A stretch of DNA of 64,000 bases from Phyto melanocephala (Eukaryota > Arthropoda > Insecta > Diptera > Rhinophoridae), in contig OW799237.1 of the NCBI GenBank assembly GCA_941918925.1, forward strand, positions 108,470,515-108,534,514, in the 5' to 3' direction. Both the position numbers and the translations under genes were made by a program. Shown here piece after piece: positions 47,455 through 59,609 of the stretch. How positions within the stretch are numbered: the first letter of the stretch is position 1; the number at the start of each line of letters is the position of its first letter. The notes beneath the pieces were generated by a model. The model was not told the origin of the DNA and made no database searches. It worked only from the letters and a program-made list of their open reading frames with translations.

Positions 47455-48637
47455 CTAGCCGCCCGGTACGTATATCGGCTATGTATCAATATAGATACTT
47501 TCCTTAAAGTAAAACTGAGTTTTTTTATACCCTTCACCTGTGGTGTACTTTACATACAGCTTTGTCATTCCGTTTGTAATTTCTACAATTTTCATTTCCG
47601 ACCCCATAAAGTATATATTTTCTGAAAGCTTATGAATAGAGGAGTCGATTAAGCCCTGACCGTCTGTCCGTCTGCCCGTCTGTCCGTGTGTTGGTTGAAA
47701 TCAACTTTTAGAAGCAACTATATGTTCCTCAGATCTGTATATGGTATCAATCTCTTGGAAATATCCAGGAATGAATCGCTATTGAAATTCAGCACAATCG
47801 CCCCATAACTTTCTGAGATATGAGCAAAAAACCACGACCACCTCGTTTTTTTTCACAATTACAACAACAACATACATACATAGATACATGTAAAAAACAT
47901 ACCAAACAAAAAAAATTACAAAAAAAAAAATATTAAAAATAAGAAAAAAATAATAAAAAAAACTACAAAAAAAAAATTTTAAAAAAATTTAAAAAAAATT
48001 TTTTAAAAATTTTTCTAAAAAAATTTTTTGAAAAAATTTAAAAAAAATATAAAAAAAATAATAAAATATAAATAATATATTAAATAAAATAAAATAAAAT
48101 TTTTTTGGCTCAGCTGGGATTCGATGCCACATTTATTCTAACGTGTACGTATGCACGTATTTTATATGGGATGAATGGTGATACAAACAATTGTTATTGC
48201 ATGACTACACGTTGTGAAGGGTATATAAGATTCGGCACGGCCGAATATAGCACTGTTACTTGTTTTCTTTTCTATTTCTACCCCTCTCAAAGATAAATTC
48301 TGTTTAAAAAAGAACCAAAATTCAATTTTAACCCGTTTTATCCCCTTAAAACTCAAAATTTACAAAAAGTACCAGACACATATCCAATTATTTTTAACAG
48401 GCTCTTTGGTCCATTCTGAATTTTTGTGATATCTTTATTAAGCCCGGAGATACTGAGTTACCGATTATAGCCTTTTTTACCCATAAACCGCTCAACGGAT
48501 TTTGTTCAAACTTCACATAAACCATCTACTAAATAGCCCGAACAAAGCCTAAACATTTGGTTCGGATAGGTGAGCCCGCTCTTGAGTTATAAAATTACAA
48601 CGAAAAGTGGCATTGATTTTTTATATATTTATATAGA
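47455..48637 (-). mobile_element. Non-autonomous Helitron, copy 3, with nested element
   Basis: Minus strand: starts TCTATATAAATATATAAAAA (48637) and ends GTACCGGGCGGCTAG (47455) between A and T. A different sequence from copies 1 and 2 inside (the CCCGAACAAAGCCTAAACAT region). A Helentron-like copy (47527-48264) is nested near its 3' end. Confidence 0.7.
47527..48264 (+). mobile_element. Helentron-like element, subfamily A (copy 4)
   Basis: Full length, well preserved, 5' ATACCCTTCACCTGTGGTGT to 3' CACTGTTACTTGTT. Matches 35878-36624 closely on the other strand. Confidence 0.88.
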
Positions 48638-49043
48638 TTTTCCTTACTATTTTTGTATTTTGTTATTTAAAAATTGCGGCAAAATATTAACCAAGGCAGA
48701 ATAAAAAGGTTCTCGTATCCAATCAGCTGATTTTTTTATATACAATTAATTAATCAGACTTTTTTTTAATAATATTTCTGTATATGTCAAACTTATTTAT
48801 TTTATTTTTATTCTACAAAAAATAATTTGCAGTATCAGTTTGTTTGTTTAAAAAATCAAAAATCGAGAATATAAAGTTTTTAGTGCTCTGGAAACTATCA
48901 AACAAAAAAACACGTCAATCATTGCATATGTGTTAGTGTCGTGTGATTGTCGTGTGATTGTCGTTTAAAGGGAGACGTACAAATAAACTTGTCAATCATT
49001 ATTTGTATTGTAACTTCGAAGCATTCCACTTGTACATACGTTC

Positions 49044-50131
49044 CAAGGCATATTTATTCATCAGGTACTCTTGATTCGCCAGCTGATTATTTTTTCAACA
49101 CTTATTATACCCTTCACACAGTGAAAAAGGGTATATATAGGTTTGTCATTCCGTGTGAAATTTCTACAATTTTCATTTCCGACCCCATAAAGTATATATT
49201 TTCTGAAAGCTTATGAATAGGGAAGTCGATTAAGCTCTGTCAGTCTGTCCGTCTGTCCGTCTGACCGTCTGTCCGTGTGTATGTTGAAATCAACTTTTTG
49301 AAGCCCCCCGACATCGCTTGGACCCGGGTGAGGTATTAAAATATCAGAAATATTCGGGAGTAGATCGCTATTGAAAATCAGAAACATCGGTACATAAACA
49401 ACTGAGATATGAGCAAAAACCCACGACCACCTCGATTTTTTTTTCACAAAAACAACATTACAACAACAACATACATACATACAAACGTGTATACTGGTTA
49501 GAGAAAACGTGGCATCGAATCCCAGCTGAGCCAAAAAAAATTTTTTTTATATATTAAAAATTTTTTTTAAAATTTTTTTTTTTAAATTTTTTTTTTATTT
49601 TTTATTTAATATATTATTTATATTTTTATTATTTTTTTTTAATTTTTTTTTTTAATTTTTTTTTTTTATTTTTTTTTTGTTTTACATTAATTATATATAT
49701 TTTAATTATTTTAAAAAAATTTTTTTTTTTTTTAATTTTTTTTTTTTTAATTTTTTTTTTAAAATTTTTTTTTTAAATTTTTTTTTTTTTTATTTTTTTT
49801 TTTTAACATACATACGTAAATTTATAATTTTACAATGGGATGTTTTTTATATATGTATATTTTTTATATGTATGTACGTATTTCATATGGGATGAATGGT
49901 GATACAAACTAATGTTATTGCATGACTACACGTTGTGAAGGGTATATAAGATTCGGCACGGCCGAATATAGCGCTCTTACTTGTTTTTAATTTCAGCTGT
50001 CAAAATGCATAAATAAAAAACAATTTTCTCTCTTTTCTAATTTATTTCAAATGTCAAACTTCAATATATAAAAAATATAAACAAAAAAATTCTCTCCAAA
50101 CTGCAATTACCTGATGAATAAATATGCCTTG
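49044..50131. mobile_element. hAT-like element, CAAGGCATATT family, with nested insertion
   Basis: Perfect inverted ends CAAGGCATATTTATTCATCA(GGTA) and exact 8-bp duplication ATACGTTC (49036-49043, 50132-50139). Without the nested Helentron-like copy the element is only about 210 bp, so it is a MITE-like hAT derivative. Confidence 0.88.
49107..49985 (+). mobile_element. Helentron-like element, subfamily B (copy 3)
   Basis: Full length and nested in the hAT-like element 49044-50131. Shows the whole module order clearly: 5' hairpin, TCGGGAGTAGATCG block, (CATA)n, GTGGCATCGAATCCCAGCTG, A/T core, 3' arm. Confidence 0.9.
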
Positions 50132-50255
50132 ATACGTTCCCTAAAAATGGTAAGCATTGGAAATGCTCAATGAAAGGTAAAATAAATTTTTGTTTCGTCC
50201 GCACATCTATCCATTTTATTTTAATTATTATTATTATATCCAGATACATCTTTTT

Positions 50256-51071
50256 ATACCCTTCACACAGTGAAAAAGGGTATATATAGGTTTGTCATTC
50301 CGTGTGAAATTTCTACAATTGTCATTTCCGACCCCATAAAGTATATATTTTCTGAAAGCTTATGAATAGGGGAGTCGATTAAGCTCTGTCAGTCTGTCCG
50401 TCTGACCGTCTGTCCGTGTGTATGTTGAAATCAACTTTTTGAAGCCCCCCGACATAGGTTGGACCCGGGTAAGGTATTAAAATATCAGAAATATTCGGGA
50501 GTAGATCGGTATTGAAAATCAGAAACATCGGTACATAAACAACTGAGATATGAGCAAAAACCCACGACCACCTCGATTTTTTTTCACAAAAACAACATTA
50601 CAACAACAACATACATACAAACGTGTATGCTGGTTAGAGAAAACGTGGCATCGAATCCCAGCTGAGCCAAAAAAATTTTTTTTTAATTTTTTTAAAATTT
50701 TTTTTAATTTTTTTTTATTTTTTATTTAATATATTATTTATATTTTTATTATTATTTTTTTTTTAATATTTTTTTTTTAATTTTTTTTTTTGTTTTATAT
50801 ATATTATATACATAATATTTTTTTTTTGTAATTTTTTTTTTTTAAACTTTTTTTTAATTTTTTTTAAATTTTTTTTTTTTTTTTTGTTTTTTAACATACA
50901 TACGTGAATTTATAATTTTACAATGGGACGTTTTTATATATGTATGTTTTTATATGTATGTACGTATTTCATATGGGATGAATGGTGACACAAACCACTG
51001 TTATTGCATGACTACACGTTGTGAAGGGTATATAAGATTCGGCACGGCCGAATATAGCACTTTTACTTGTT
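50256..51071 (+). mobile_element. Helentron-like element, subfamily B (copy 4)
   Basis: Full length, highly similar to the copy at 49107-49985, 270 bp away and in the same orientation. Confidence 0.9.
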
Positions 51072-51620
51072 ATCTATGTTTTCTTCAATTAATGTTAAAT
51101 TTCCGACGCCTGAATATCACATGTAACCTTATACCATCACATATCTCATTACAAGTCGTATAAATTCTTTTTATTAAATTTAATAAACATCGAGTCATTT
51201 TCGTTTTTCTAAAAAAGTATTACCTGCATCAAATAAGCTGTGAGTTACTGTATGTGTATGAATGTATGATCATATGAATGTATGTAGACACATATGTTTT
51301 TATGTATATATGTTATATTAAGCGAATACAAGAACATAACATACAGTTAGGGTCAACAATGCGGAGAAGATCAAAACAAAGAAATATTTTTATATGTATG
51401 TATGTAAATAGTTAAATTTTTTTTGTTGTGCGAAAAAAATAAATAACACTCTTTTTCTAATACAACTTATCTTTGCATGTTTAGCTTCAGAGTTACTTAC
51501 AATTGGAAATTTTAGTCATTTTTGTTTATTCGCGTGACAGGTATTTTAGATTTATATACATTGCCGCCCACTTCCCCCTCTTTTCCCACTCTATAATGCT
51601 ATTTTAATAAAAAAAACAAC
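51072..51620. other. AT-rich stretch, nothing recognised
   Basis: Includes short TATG-type microsatellite runs. No coding or repeat boundary. Confidence 0.4.
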
Positions 51621-51624
51621 AAAC

Positions 51625-52605
51625 AATAGTGTTATACTTGACCGTATCGAATCTGACATACCCTTCTCCAATATAGTACAGATGTATGTAATAATTCAAA
51701 GAATGACCTTATCGTTATATGGAGTAGCTTGAGTAAGAATTTTTTTTTGTATTTTCTGTGTTCAAAGAAATATGTAATTTTGTTTCAGACGGCATCTTGG
51801 ATTTGTAATTTGTGTATAATACCCCTGGCATCGAGAAATTTCTAACATTAGTAAAATAATAATAATTTTCACAGAGAAACAAATACAGACGTAAATTTCA
51901 AAGGGGTTTGAATTTAAAAAATACAAATAAATTGTATCTTGCAGGAATTGAATAGGCTTATTATCTTTCATCTGAATAAATACAGAAATGAGTCGTGGTC
52001 GAAAATCATATCAAATCTGACTACCGGTTCCAAAAAAGATTTTGAAATTTACTAAATTTCCACGTGTTCTAACCTACATGTACCTATAAATAAATTAATT
52101 TTGAATTCACATACCATTACTATTAACAATCCATTACCCATGGACTCGGTTGTATCAAGATGCATTAATGACCTTAATCAAATCTTTACCATAATCCAAT
52201 GTGGCGTCCTTAAGTAAATGACGAATATATGTGTCAAATATAGTAGTTATGGCTTCGGCACCTTAAACCACACATTATTAGTATCACATTAAAGGGCTTG
52301 ACAAACACAATGTAGTAAACTATAAAAAATGTAAAATCCAAAATGACATCTGAAACAAAATGGAGGAACAAATTTCTTTAACCCCAACAATATGGGTATC
52401 AAATGAAAGAGCTTGACTAGTAGAATACAGTTAAGTATGTAAAAATTAAAAATAAAACGTGGCCTCGGAAATAATAAAGAAAATAGAGTATTAGTTGATA
52501 TCTAAAATTTATGCTTAGCCACTATATGGTGTTTATACCTGTGTACATGACAGTGAAGGGTATTATCAGATTCGGAACGGCCGAATATAGCGTTTTTTGT
52601 TTCTT
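51625..52605. mobile_element. Two overlapping or nested subfamily C Helentron-like relics
   Basis: The left end (ATAGTGTTATACTTGACCGT, ATCGAATCTGACATACCC) is a decayed 3' terminus in minus orientation, while the right end (AAGGGTATTATCAGATTCGG, hairpin) is a 3' terminus in plus orientation. The interior holds ATCAAATGAAAGAGCTTGAC units. Confidence 0.6.
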
Positions 52606-53159
52606 TTCCATTAATTGTAAAAATGCTACACATTTTTTACAGATATTTTTTAATATGATAAATAAAAAAATCAGGCAACTCTGGCAATAAGAATAAACAC
52701 GAAGTTTTACTAACAATGCTTTGGAAAATTACCCCTTTTGTATCACTGAAAAAATGTTTGTTAACTTTTTTCAATCGAATCATGCCACATTTGTTTAGAA
52801 TTTTCGGCTAAAAAACAAAATAGTTTTATTAAGTTGTTTTGGTATGTTTCCTATTTATGTTTGAAAATGTTTAACCACCCCCACTTGGTACTTTACCAGG
52901 CAATAAAAATCTTTTTGCATAAAATTTTTTTATTAGATTCAGTTGGTTTTGAAGTTTTTATTGTTAGTTTATTATTGCTTTTAATTGAAAGCGAATAAAA
53001 AAGCCAAAAAAAAAAAGTTTCAAGGTTTCACAGCTTTTTTATGCTCAGCTTACAAACGAACAATTTGCAAAATTAACAATTCTAATAAGTTTTTGAAAAA
53101 AATTTATTTCAAATAACACGGAACTACAAAATACTTAGTACCTCCCATGGTGTAATTAC

Positions 53160-53318
53160 ATAAGGTGATAGCGTAAAGGAGAGCAATTTTTGGCTCTCTT
53201 TTTTTATGTATGGAGTTTGACAATTTCCGGAGTTGAAATAATTTTTTTAAAAATGTAGTTTGACATACTTCAGAACACAAAAAAATAGTCAGCTGGACTG
53301 GCATCGCCACCTTGTATA
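53160..53318. mobile_element. Short MITE, TAAGGTGATAGCG family
   Basis: Starts TAAGGTGATAGCGTAAAGGA and ends GGCATCGCCACCTTG; the ends are imperfect inverted repeats. A relative in the opposite orientation is at 45660-45871. Confidence 0.5.
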
Positions 53319-55581
53319 AGTGTACCCTGGTACCTCCATATTGGTAATAAATTTCTTGCTTTATAAAAGTTTGATCAAATTAATTTTATATGAATATTTT
53401 GTCCAATAAAACTTTGATAAATTTGAAAGTTGTTAATGAATATAAAAAATGTTTATTCATTTCAGTTCTTGATTAGTTACTCCGCACAAAAATATTAATA
53501 GAATTTTTACACTTTTCACAAATTCGCAAATATAAGTACTAAAAAATTTTCTGGCTTCTGTTCTTTCTTTTAAAATTTTCTTACTTGCTACAATTCTTAA
53601 TTATAATTTCTTATTAATAACGTACAAATACCTTATTACAAACATTGTTTTTTAGCAAGTGTCGTCGTGGGAAAAGTTGAACATAAATTCCAAATTGTTT
53701 TGTGGGAAAATGCAATATTATTGGCTGTCGTAACTCGGGTGCAAGTGAATAAAAAATAAAAATACTAATACCGAGAATTATTGTTATGATGATCACTATT
53801 TTAAGCAAAAGTCAGCAAATGCTATTGTGGGAAGTTGCCGGAATGTTGGCTGTGTTAACTTACACAAAAATTATCACAATTTTAAAAAAGCTTAAACTAA
53901 TTTTATAATTGTATAAAAATTCAAAAATGTCTTATAGCTTAACTAAAAATTATGTGATTAAAAAAATCAAATGCGTAACAAATAGTAATATATCGTACTC
54001 GATCAACAAGAGAGTATTAACCCAAAATTTAAGAATTTTTTTTTATGCGAAAAATCAACCAACAAAATTTATGTCGATCCACGGTAAAAATTTCACTTTA
54101 TTGCGATTATATATATCTTAAAAATCACGCGACCATTTTTGTAGTGACTACCCTTATTTTGATAATTGTTTTATTACATTTTTTTAGTATTTTGAATTAA
54201 AACTGTGTTCTTGATAAAATTATGATTTCTTGATAAAGGTTTGTTATTCAGGTCTTACATTTTTCTATGCATAGTAAATTTTTTAATGTTTTAATTAAAT
54301 TTTACGTAGTCCAGTGTAATTTTTGTTTCAGTGATACACATTTTTTTGCAAAACATTATTTTCGTGCACGATGACAATAAAACAGTCTGCAAAATAATAA
54401 ATTGCCTATTTACTGCAAACAAATGATAAATAAAGGAACACAAATAAAAAATAATAATAAAATTGAATTCAATTCAAGGTTAGTCATCGATTAACCACAA
54501 AAAGAGAATTTAATATTAAGGGCACATATAAAATGTTTTTATGGTCCACATAAGTAATTATTAAATTTCGTAATATAGCAGAGAATCAAACGACATAAAA
54601 ATATTAGTATCTACCTACCCACATATTTAGCTTGAATACATTAACTTTTATGTAAGGCCTATTGTCACAAAAGCAAACTTCTCGAATATTTAATATTATT
54701 TATTGACTTACTAAACTAATGAAACACAAATAAAGAATTTACATACATGCATAAGTACGTTTATAAAAAATTATATTTATATTATAGTTATATCTTATAA
54801 CATAATTTTATATAATAATTGTTTAAAATTTAAGCCTTTTTTTTAAAACAATTGACAACACTATACGAACAATTCTGATAGTGATGGGAATTAAGTATTT
54901 TTGCATAAGTTGAGAGCCCAGCGATTTTACAAACATTTATGCCGGCAAATTATGTATTAAAATTTAATTCATAAAAGCTGTCTTCGTAATAAAAATGACT
55001 GTACATTTAAATTTGAAAAAAACTAAATAAATAAATAGCAATTTATCGCTAAATTTTTGATTATTTTTATTATTGCTATTTTTATACTTATTTTAGCGAT
55101 ATTTTTTGGGAAAAAGTTGGCAACAGCGATAATTACAATTGTCAAGCCGGGATGCAAATAAAGGAGGTACACCCAAGAGCGCAACTGATCATATTGCTGT
55201 GAGTGTTTTTTTGTTTGCTGATTGTCATTGTTTATAATAGAGTTTATTTCACAGCAAGTAAGTAAAATTGTTGTTGTTGCAGGACTAGGCTTATCTGGTT
55301 GTATACGCCTTGTATCAAACTAAAAAGTTGTTTGTAGTTGGATTGTAAGTGCTTGTTGAAGCTTGTTGATTTTTATCACTATTAAATTTTAACAAAAAGG
55401 TAAGAAATTAAATACATATGTATGTATAAGTAGGTACATTTAATTTGTTGAATGAAACTGTAGTTGTTAATTAAAACTCTATAAGAGAAAAAATCTTTTT
55501 GTGTTTATAAAATAAAGTCTATGTGAAATGTTTTAAGAAAAATGTAAAGCGCATAATTAAAATTATTTTATAAATTAATAT
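53319..55581. other. AT-rich region, no gene recognised
   Basis: Short open frames only. A possible 5' splice-like AAAAAG/GTAAGAA at about 55400 could mark an untranslated first exon, but nothing supports it further. Confidence 0.4.
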
Positions 55582-55826
55582 CAGGGGCCAAATTACGGCA
55601 TTCAATTCATCACAAAAGCTTACTCGAACGATTGAGTTCGCTGTGCTTTAGGTATAGATTCTAATAAGAATTTTCAAATATCGATCAACCTCAGGAGGCA
55701 AATTACGGCATTCGAACGTGATCGAAATTTGAAAATTCTTATTAGAATCTCTATACCTAAAGCACAGTGATCTCGATCGTTCGAGTTAAATTTCGATCGA
55801 TAACGAATGCCGTGATTCGGCCCCTG
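55582..55826. mobile_element. Palindromic MITE, AGGGGCCGAATTACGGCATT family, copy 3 (compound)
   Basis: Begins CAGGGGCCAAATTACGGCAT and ends ATGCCGTGATTCGGCCCCTG. A second start CAGGAGGCAAATTACGGCAT at about 55692 shows that one copy is joined to, or inserted in, part of another. Confidence 0.8.
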
Positions 55827-56180
55827 GTTAAGGCTCAAGCATGCAATTACATTATTTGTAAAGGATTTGTTACAAAATTGTTTAAAAATTAGAACTCGGC
55901 GATTTACTTTTCTCCGATTTTGAGAGAAAGATTTAATTTAGAGTACACCAACAAATAAACTATAGATTCATTGAGATTCATACACATCCCTCCCTCTAGT
56001 ACTGTATTTGTTTGTATAAGTTTATTATTGTATGCTTGTTGTTGGTAATTTTCATTTAAATATTTTGCAAAACAATTTCATGTTTTTGAAGTCTTGTATA
56101 TGATTTATACAGGGATGGGAAACAGTATTGTACGGAATAAAAGTAATCGCTTGATAAATAAAAACGACTTATGTATTATT

Positions 56181-57862
56181 ATACCCTTCACACAGTGAAC
56201 AAGTAAGAGCGCTATATTCGGCCGTGCCGAATCTTATATACCCTTCACAACGTGTAGTCATGCAATAACAGTAGTTTGTGACACCATTCATCCCATATGA
56301 AATACGTACATACATATAAAAACATACATATATAAAAACATCCCATTGTAAAATTATAAATTCACGTATGTATGTTAAAAAAACAAAAAAAAAAAAAATA
56401 AAAAAAAAATTTTAAAAAAAAAATTTAAAAAAAAATTAAAAAAAAAATAATTAAAAAAAAATTATTGTATATATAATATATATAAAACAAAAATAAAAAA
56501 AAAATTAAAAAAAAAAATAAATATAAAAAAATAATAATAAAAATATAAATAATATATAAAATAAAAAATAAAAAAAAATTAAAAAAAAATTTTAAAAAAA
56601 TTAAAAAAAAAATTTTTTTGGCTCAGCTGGGATTCGATGCCACGTTTTCTCTAACCAGTATACACGTTTGTATGTATGTATGTTGTTGTTGTAATGTTGT
56701 TTTTGTGAATAAAAAATCGAGGTGGTCGTGGGTTTTTGCTCATATCTCAGTTGTTTATGTACCGATGTTTCTGATTTTCAATACCGTTCTACTCCCGAAT
56801 ATTTCTGATATTTTAATACCTCACCCGAGTCCAAGCGATGTCGGGGGGCTTCAAAAAGTTGATTTCAACATACACACGGACAGACGGTCAGACGGACAGA
56901 CTGACAGGGCTTAATCGACTCCCCTATTCATAAGCTTTCAGAAAATATATACTTTATGGGGTCGGAAATCAAAATTGTAGAAATTTCACACGGAATGACA
57001 AACCCATATATACCCTTTTTCACTGTGTGAAGGGTATAAAAAGGGTATATATAGGTTTGTCATTCCGTGTGAAATTTCTACAATTTTGATTTCCGACCCC
57101 ATAAAGTATTTATTTTCTGAAAGCTTATGAATAGGGGAGTCGATTAAGCCCTGTCAGTATGTCCGTCTGTCCGTGTGTATGTTGAAATCAACTTTTTGAA
57201 GCCCCCCGACATCGCTTGGACTCGGGTGAGGTATTAAAATATCAGAAATATTCGGGAGTAGATCGGTATTGAAAATAAGAAACATCGGTACATAAACAAC
57301 TGAGATATGAGCAAAAACCCACGACCACCTCGATATTTTTTTTTCACAAAAACAACATTACAACAACAACATACATACATACAAACGTGTGTACTGGTTA
57401 GAGAAAACGTGGCATTGAATCCCAGCTGAGCCAAAAAATTTTTTTTTTATTTTTTTTTAAATTTTTTTTTTTTATTTAATATATTATTTATATTTTTATT
57501 ATTTTTTTTTTAATTTTTTTTTTTAAATATTTTTTTTTTATTTTTTTTTTTGTTTCATATTTATTATATATATTTTAATTATTTTTTTTTTTTAATTTTT
57601 TTTCTATTTTTTTTTAATTTTTTTTTTTAATTTTTTTTTTAAATTTTTTTTTTTAATTTTTTTTTTAATTTTCTTTTATTTTTTTTAACATACATACGTA
57701 AATTTATAGTTTTACAATGTGGATGTTTTTATATATGTATGGTTTTTATATGTATGTACGTATATCATATGGAATGGTGATACAAACTACTGTTATTGCA
57801 TGACTACACGGTGTGAAGGGTATATAAGATTCGGCACGGCCGAATATAGCGCTCTTACTTGT
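56181..57862 (+). mobile_element. Helentron-like element, subfamily B (copy 5), split by another copy
   Basis: The first 18 bp (ATACCCTTCACACAGTGA) are at 56181-56198; the element resumes at about 57036 with AAAAAGGGTATATATAGG and runs to the 3' end at 57862. An opposite-strand copy sits in the loop of its 5' hairpin. Confidence 0.85.
56199..57035 (-). mobile_element. Helentron-like element, subfamily B (copy 6), inserted in copy 5
   Basis: Full length from ACAAGTAAGAGCGCTATATT to the 5' end GTGTGAAGGGTAT. Removing it restores the uninterrupted CACAGTGAAAAAGGGTATAT of other copies without any duplicated base. Confidence 0.85.
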
Positions 57863-58119
57863 TTTTTAACTAAAATGTTTTGTTGGTACTTTTAATTAAT
57901 ATTTTTTATATTTATATATTAGTATTGAAAATACTTTTAAAATATTCAACATACAAGTTGCACTGTATCTTACATAATTACATTATTAATAATTAATTTA
58001 TTACATCATGGCATAAATATTTTTTATTCTTAATACCTATATTTATATTTCATTTAATTTTCATGCCATTCTCTCATGAATTAAATAGCCTAAAAACCCC
58101 TTTATGGAAAAGTGACCTC

Positions 58120-59410
58120 TTTCTCTTTTTTATGGTGTTTTTTGTATATTCTAAATATATGAAATTAGGATTTTGAAATTATAAACTATTTATCCGAGAT
58201 GAGACTGAAAATATTATGATTATGACCAAAAAGATACTTTTTCGAATTTTTATGTTACTTTTTGTGCTTTTTATGTACGTATTTGAAGCTACATAATTAT
58301 AATTATGAAATGGGGGATTGTTGATTCAAGTTGAGAATGGAAATGATAGCGGCGATCCAAAAGGTAAATTTATGGTACTTTTTGTATGTTCTATGTTTGT
58401 AAAGCTAAAATTTTGCAATTAGAAATTATTAATCAAAGACGAGACTGAAAATGTTTGCTCAACCAAAAAAAGAACTTTTTCGCATTTTTTCCTTTGTTTT
58501 TTAGAAGCTTCAAACAGTGAAAAATGGTACATATATATATGGGTTTGTCATTCCGCCTGAAATTTCTACAATTTTCATTTCCGACCCCATAAAGTATATA
58601 TTTTTTAAAAGCTTATGTATAGGGGAGTCGATTAAGCTCTGTTAGTCTGTCCGTGTGTACGTTGAAATTTTTTTGAAGCCCTCCGACATCGCCTGGACCT
58701 GGGTGAGGTATTAAAATATCAAAAATATTCAGGTGTAGATCGGTATTGAAAATCAGAAACATCGGTACATAAACAACTGAGATATGAGCAAAAAATCACG
58801 GCCACAATAGTAATCATGACATCGAATTACAGCTGAGCCAAAAAAAAAATTTTTTTTATTTATATTAAATTTTTTTTAATATTTTTTTTTTGTTTTAAAT
58901 TTTTTTTTTTATTTTTATATTTTTTTTATTATTTTTTAAATTTTTTTTAACATACATACGTAAATTTACAATTTTACAATGGGATGTTATTATATAGGTA
59001 TGTTTTTTATATGTATGTACGTAATTCATATGAGATGAATGGTGATACAAACAATTTTTATTGCATGACTACACGTTGTGAAGGGTATATAAGATTCGGC
59101 ACGGCCGAATATAACACTCTTACTTGTTATTGTATTTGCTAAGTTAATGAACATTGATTTTTGAACTTAGATCTATTGATTAGAGATGAGATTGATAAAC
59201 ATTTTCAACGTTTGTGAAGCTAGAATTTTGAAATTAGTGAATATTAATACGAAGTGAGACTAAAAATGTTATGTGCGACAAAAACGTCTGTCTTGTCTTT
59301 TACTTTTGGTACTTTCAACGTTTATGAAGCTAGAATTTTTAAATTAGTGACTATTGATTCCAGGATAGTTTGAGAATGTTATGGGCTACGAAAAAGGTAC
59401 TTTACTTTTC
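58120..59410 (+). repeat. Degenerate tandem repeat, about 120-bp unit
   Basis: Units share 'gtacttt..(a)tgtt..tgaagcta.aattttgaaatta...a.tattgat.....gagactgaaaatgttatg...c.aaaaa'. Units occur on both sides of the Helentron-like insertion 58503-59128. Confidence 0.6.
58503..59128 (+). mobile_element. Helentron-like element, subfamily B (copy 7)
   Basis: A more diverged copy: the 5' end reads AGAAGCTTCAAACAGTGAAA, the middle keeps CATCGAATTACAGCTGAGCC, and the 3' terminus is intact. Confidence 0.8.
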
Positions 59411-59584
59411 TAAATAAACTTAATCAGAAAAATAAATTAAAAAAAATTTTAACGACAAAAATTTAGTAATTAAAAAAAGAACTTGAGTATTCAAAAAATT
59501 GTAAAAACTGAGCAATCGAAGTCAGGGTAGCAAGATGTGTCAGCGCGGATAGCCGCTTAATCGATTTTGTTTAAGCCGCGCCGT

Positions 59585-59609
59585 CGCCGATCTGCTTAGC
59601 TGATCGGCG
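59585..59609. repeat. GC-rich hairpin
   Basis: CGCCGATC and GATCGGCG flank the 9-nt loop TGCTTAGCT, within a GC-rich patch (59550-59620) that stands out from the AT-rich surroundings. Confidence 0.6.

Noticed and set aside
56618..56914. Recurrent ORF starting MAQLGFDATFSLTS, also seen at 49211-49534, 57234-57434, 35789-36037 and 48105-48296
   Set aside because: It appears only because copies of the Helentron-like family share the tRNA-like block and microsatellite. It changes frame and partner sequence with the cassette orientation and has no domain.
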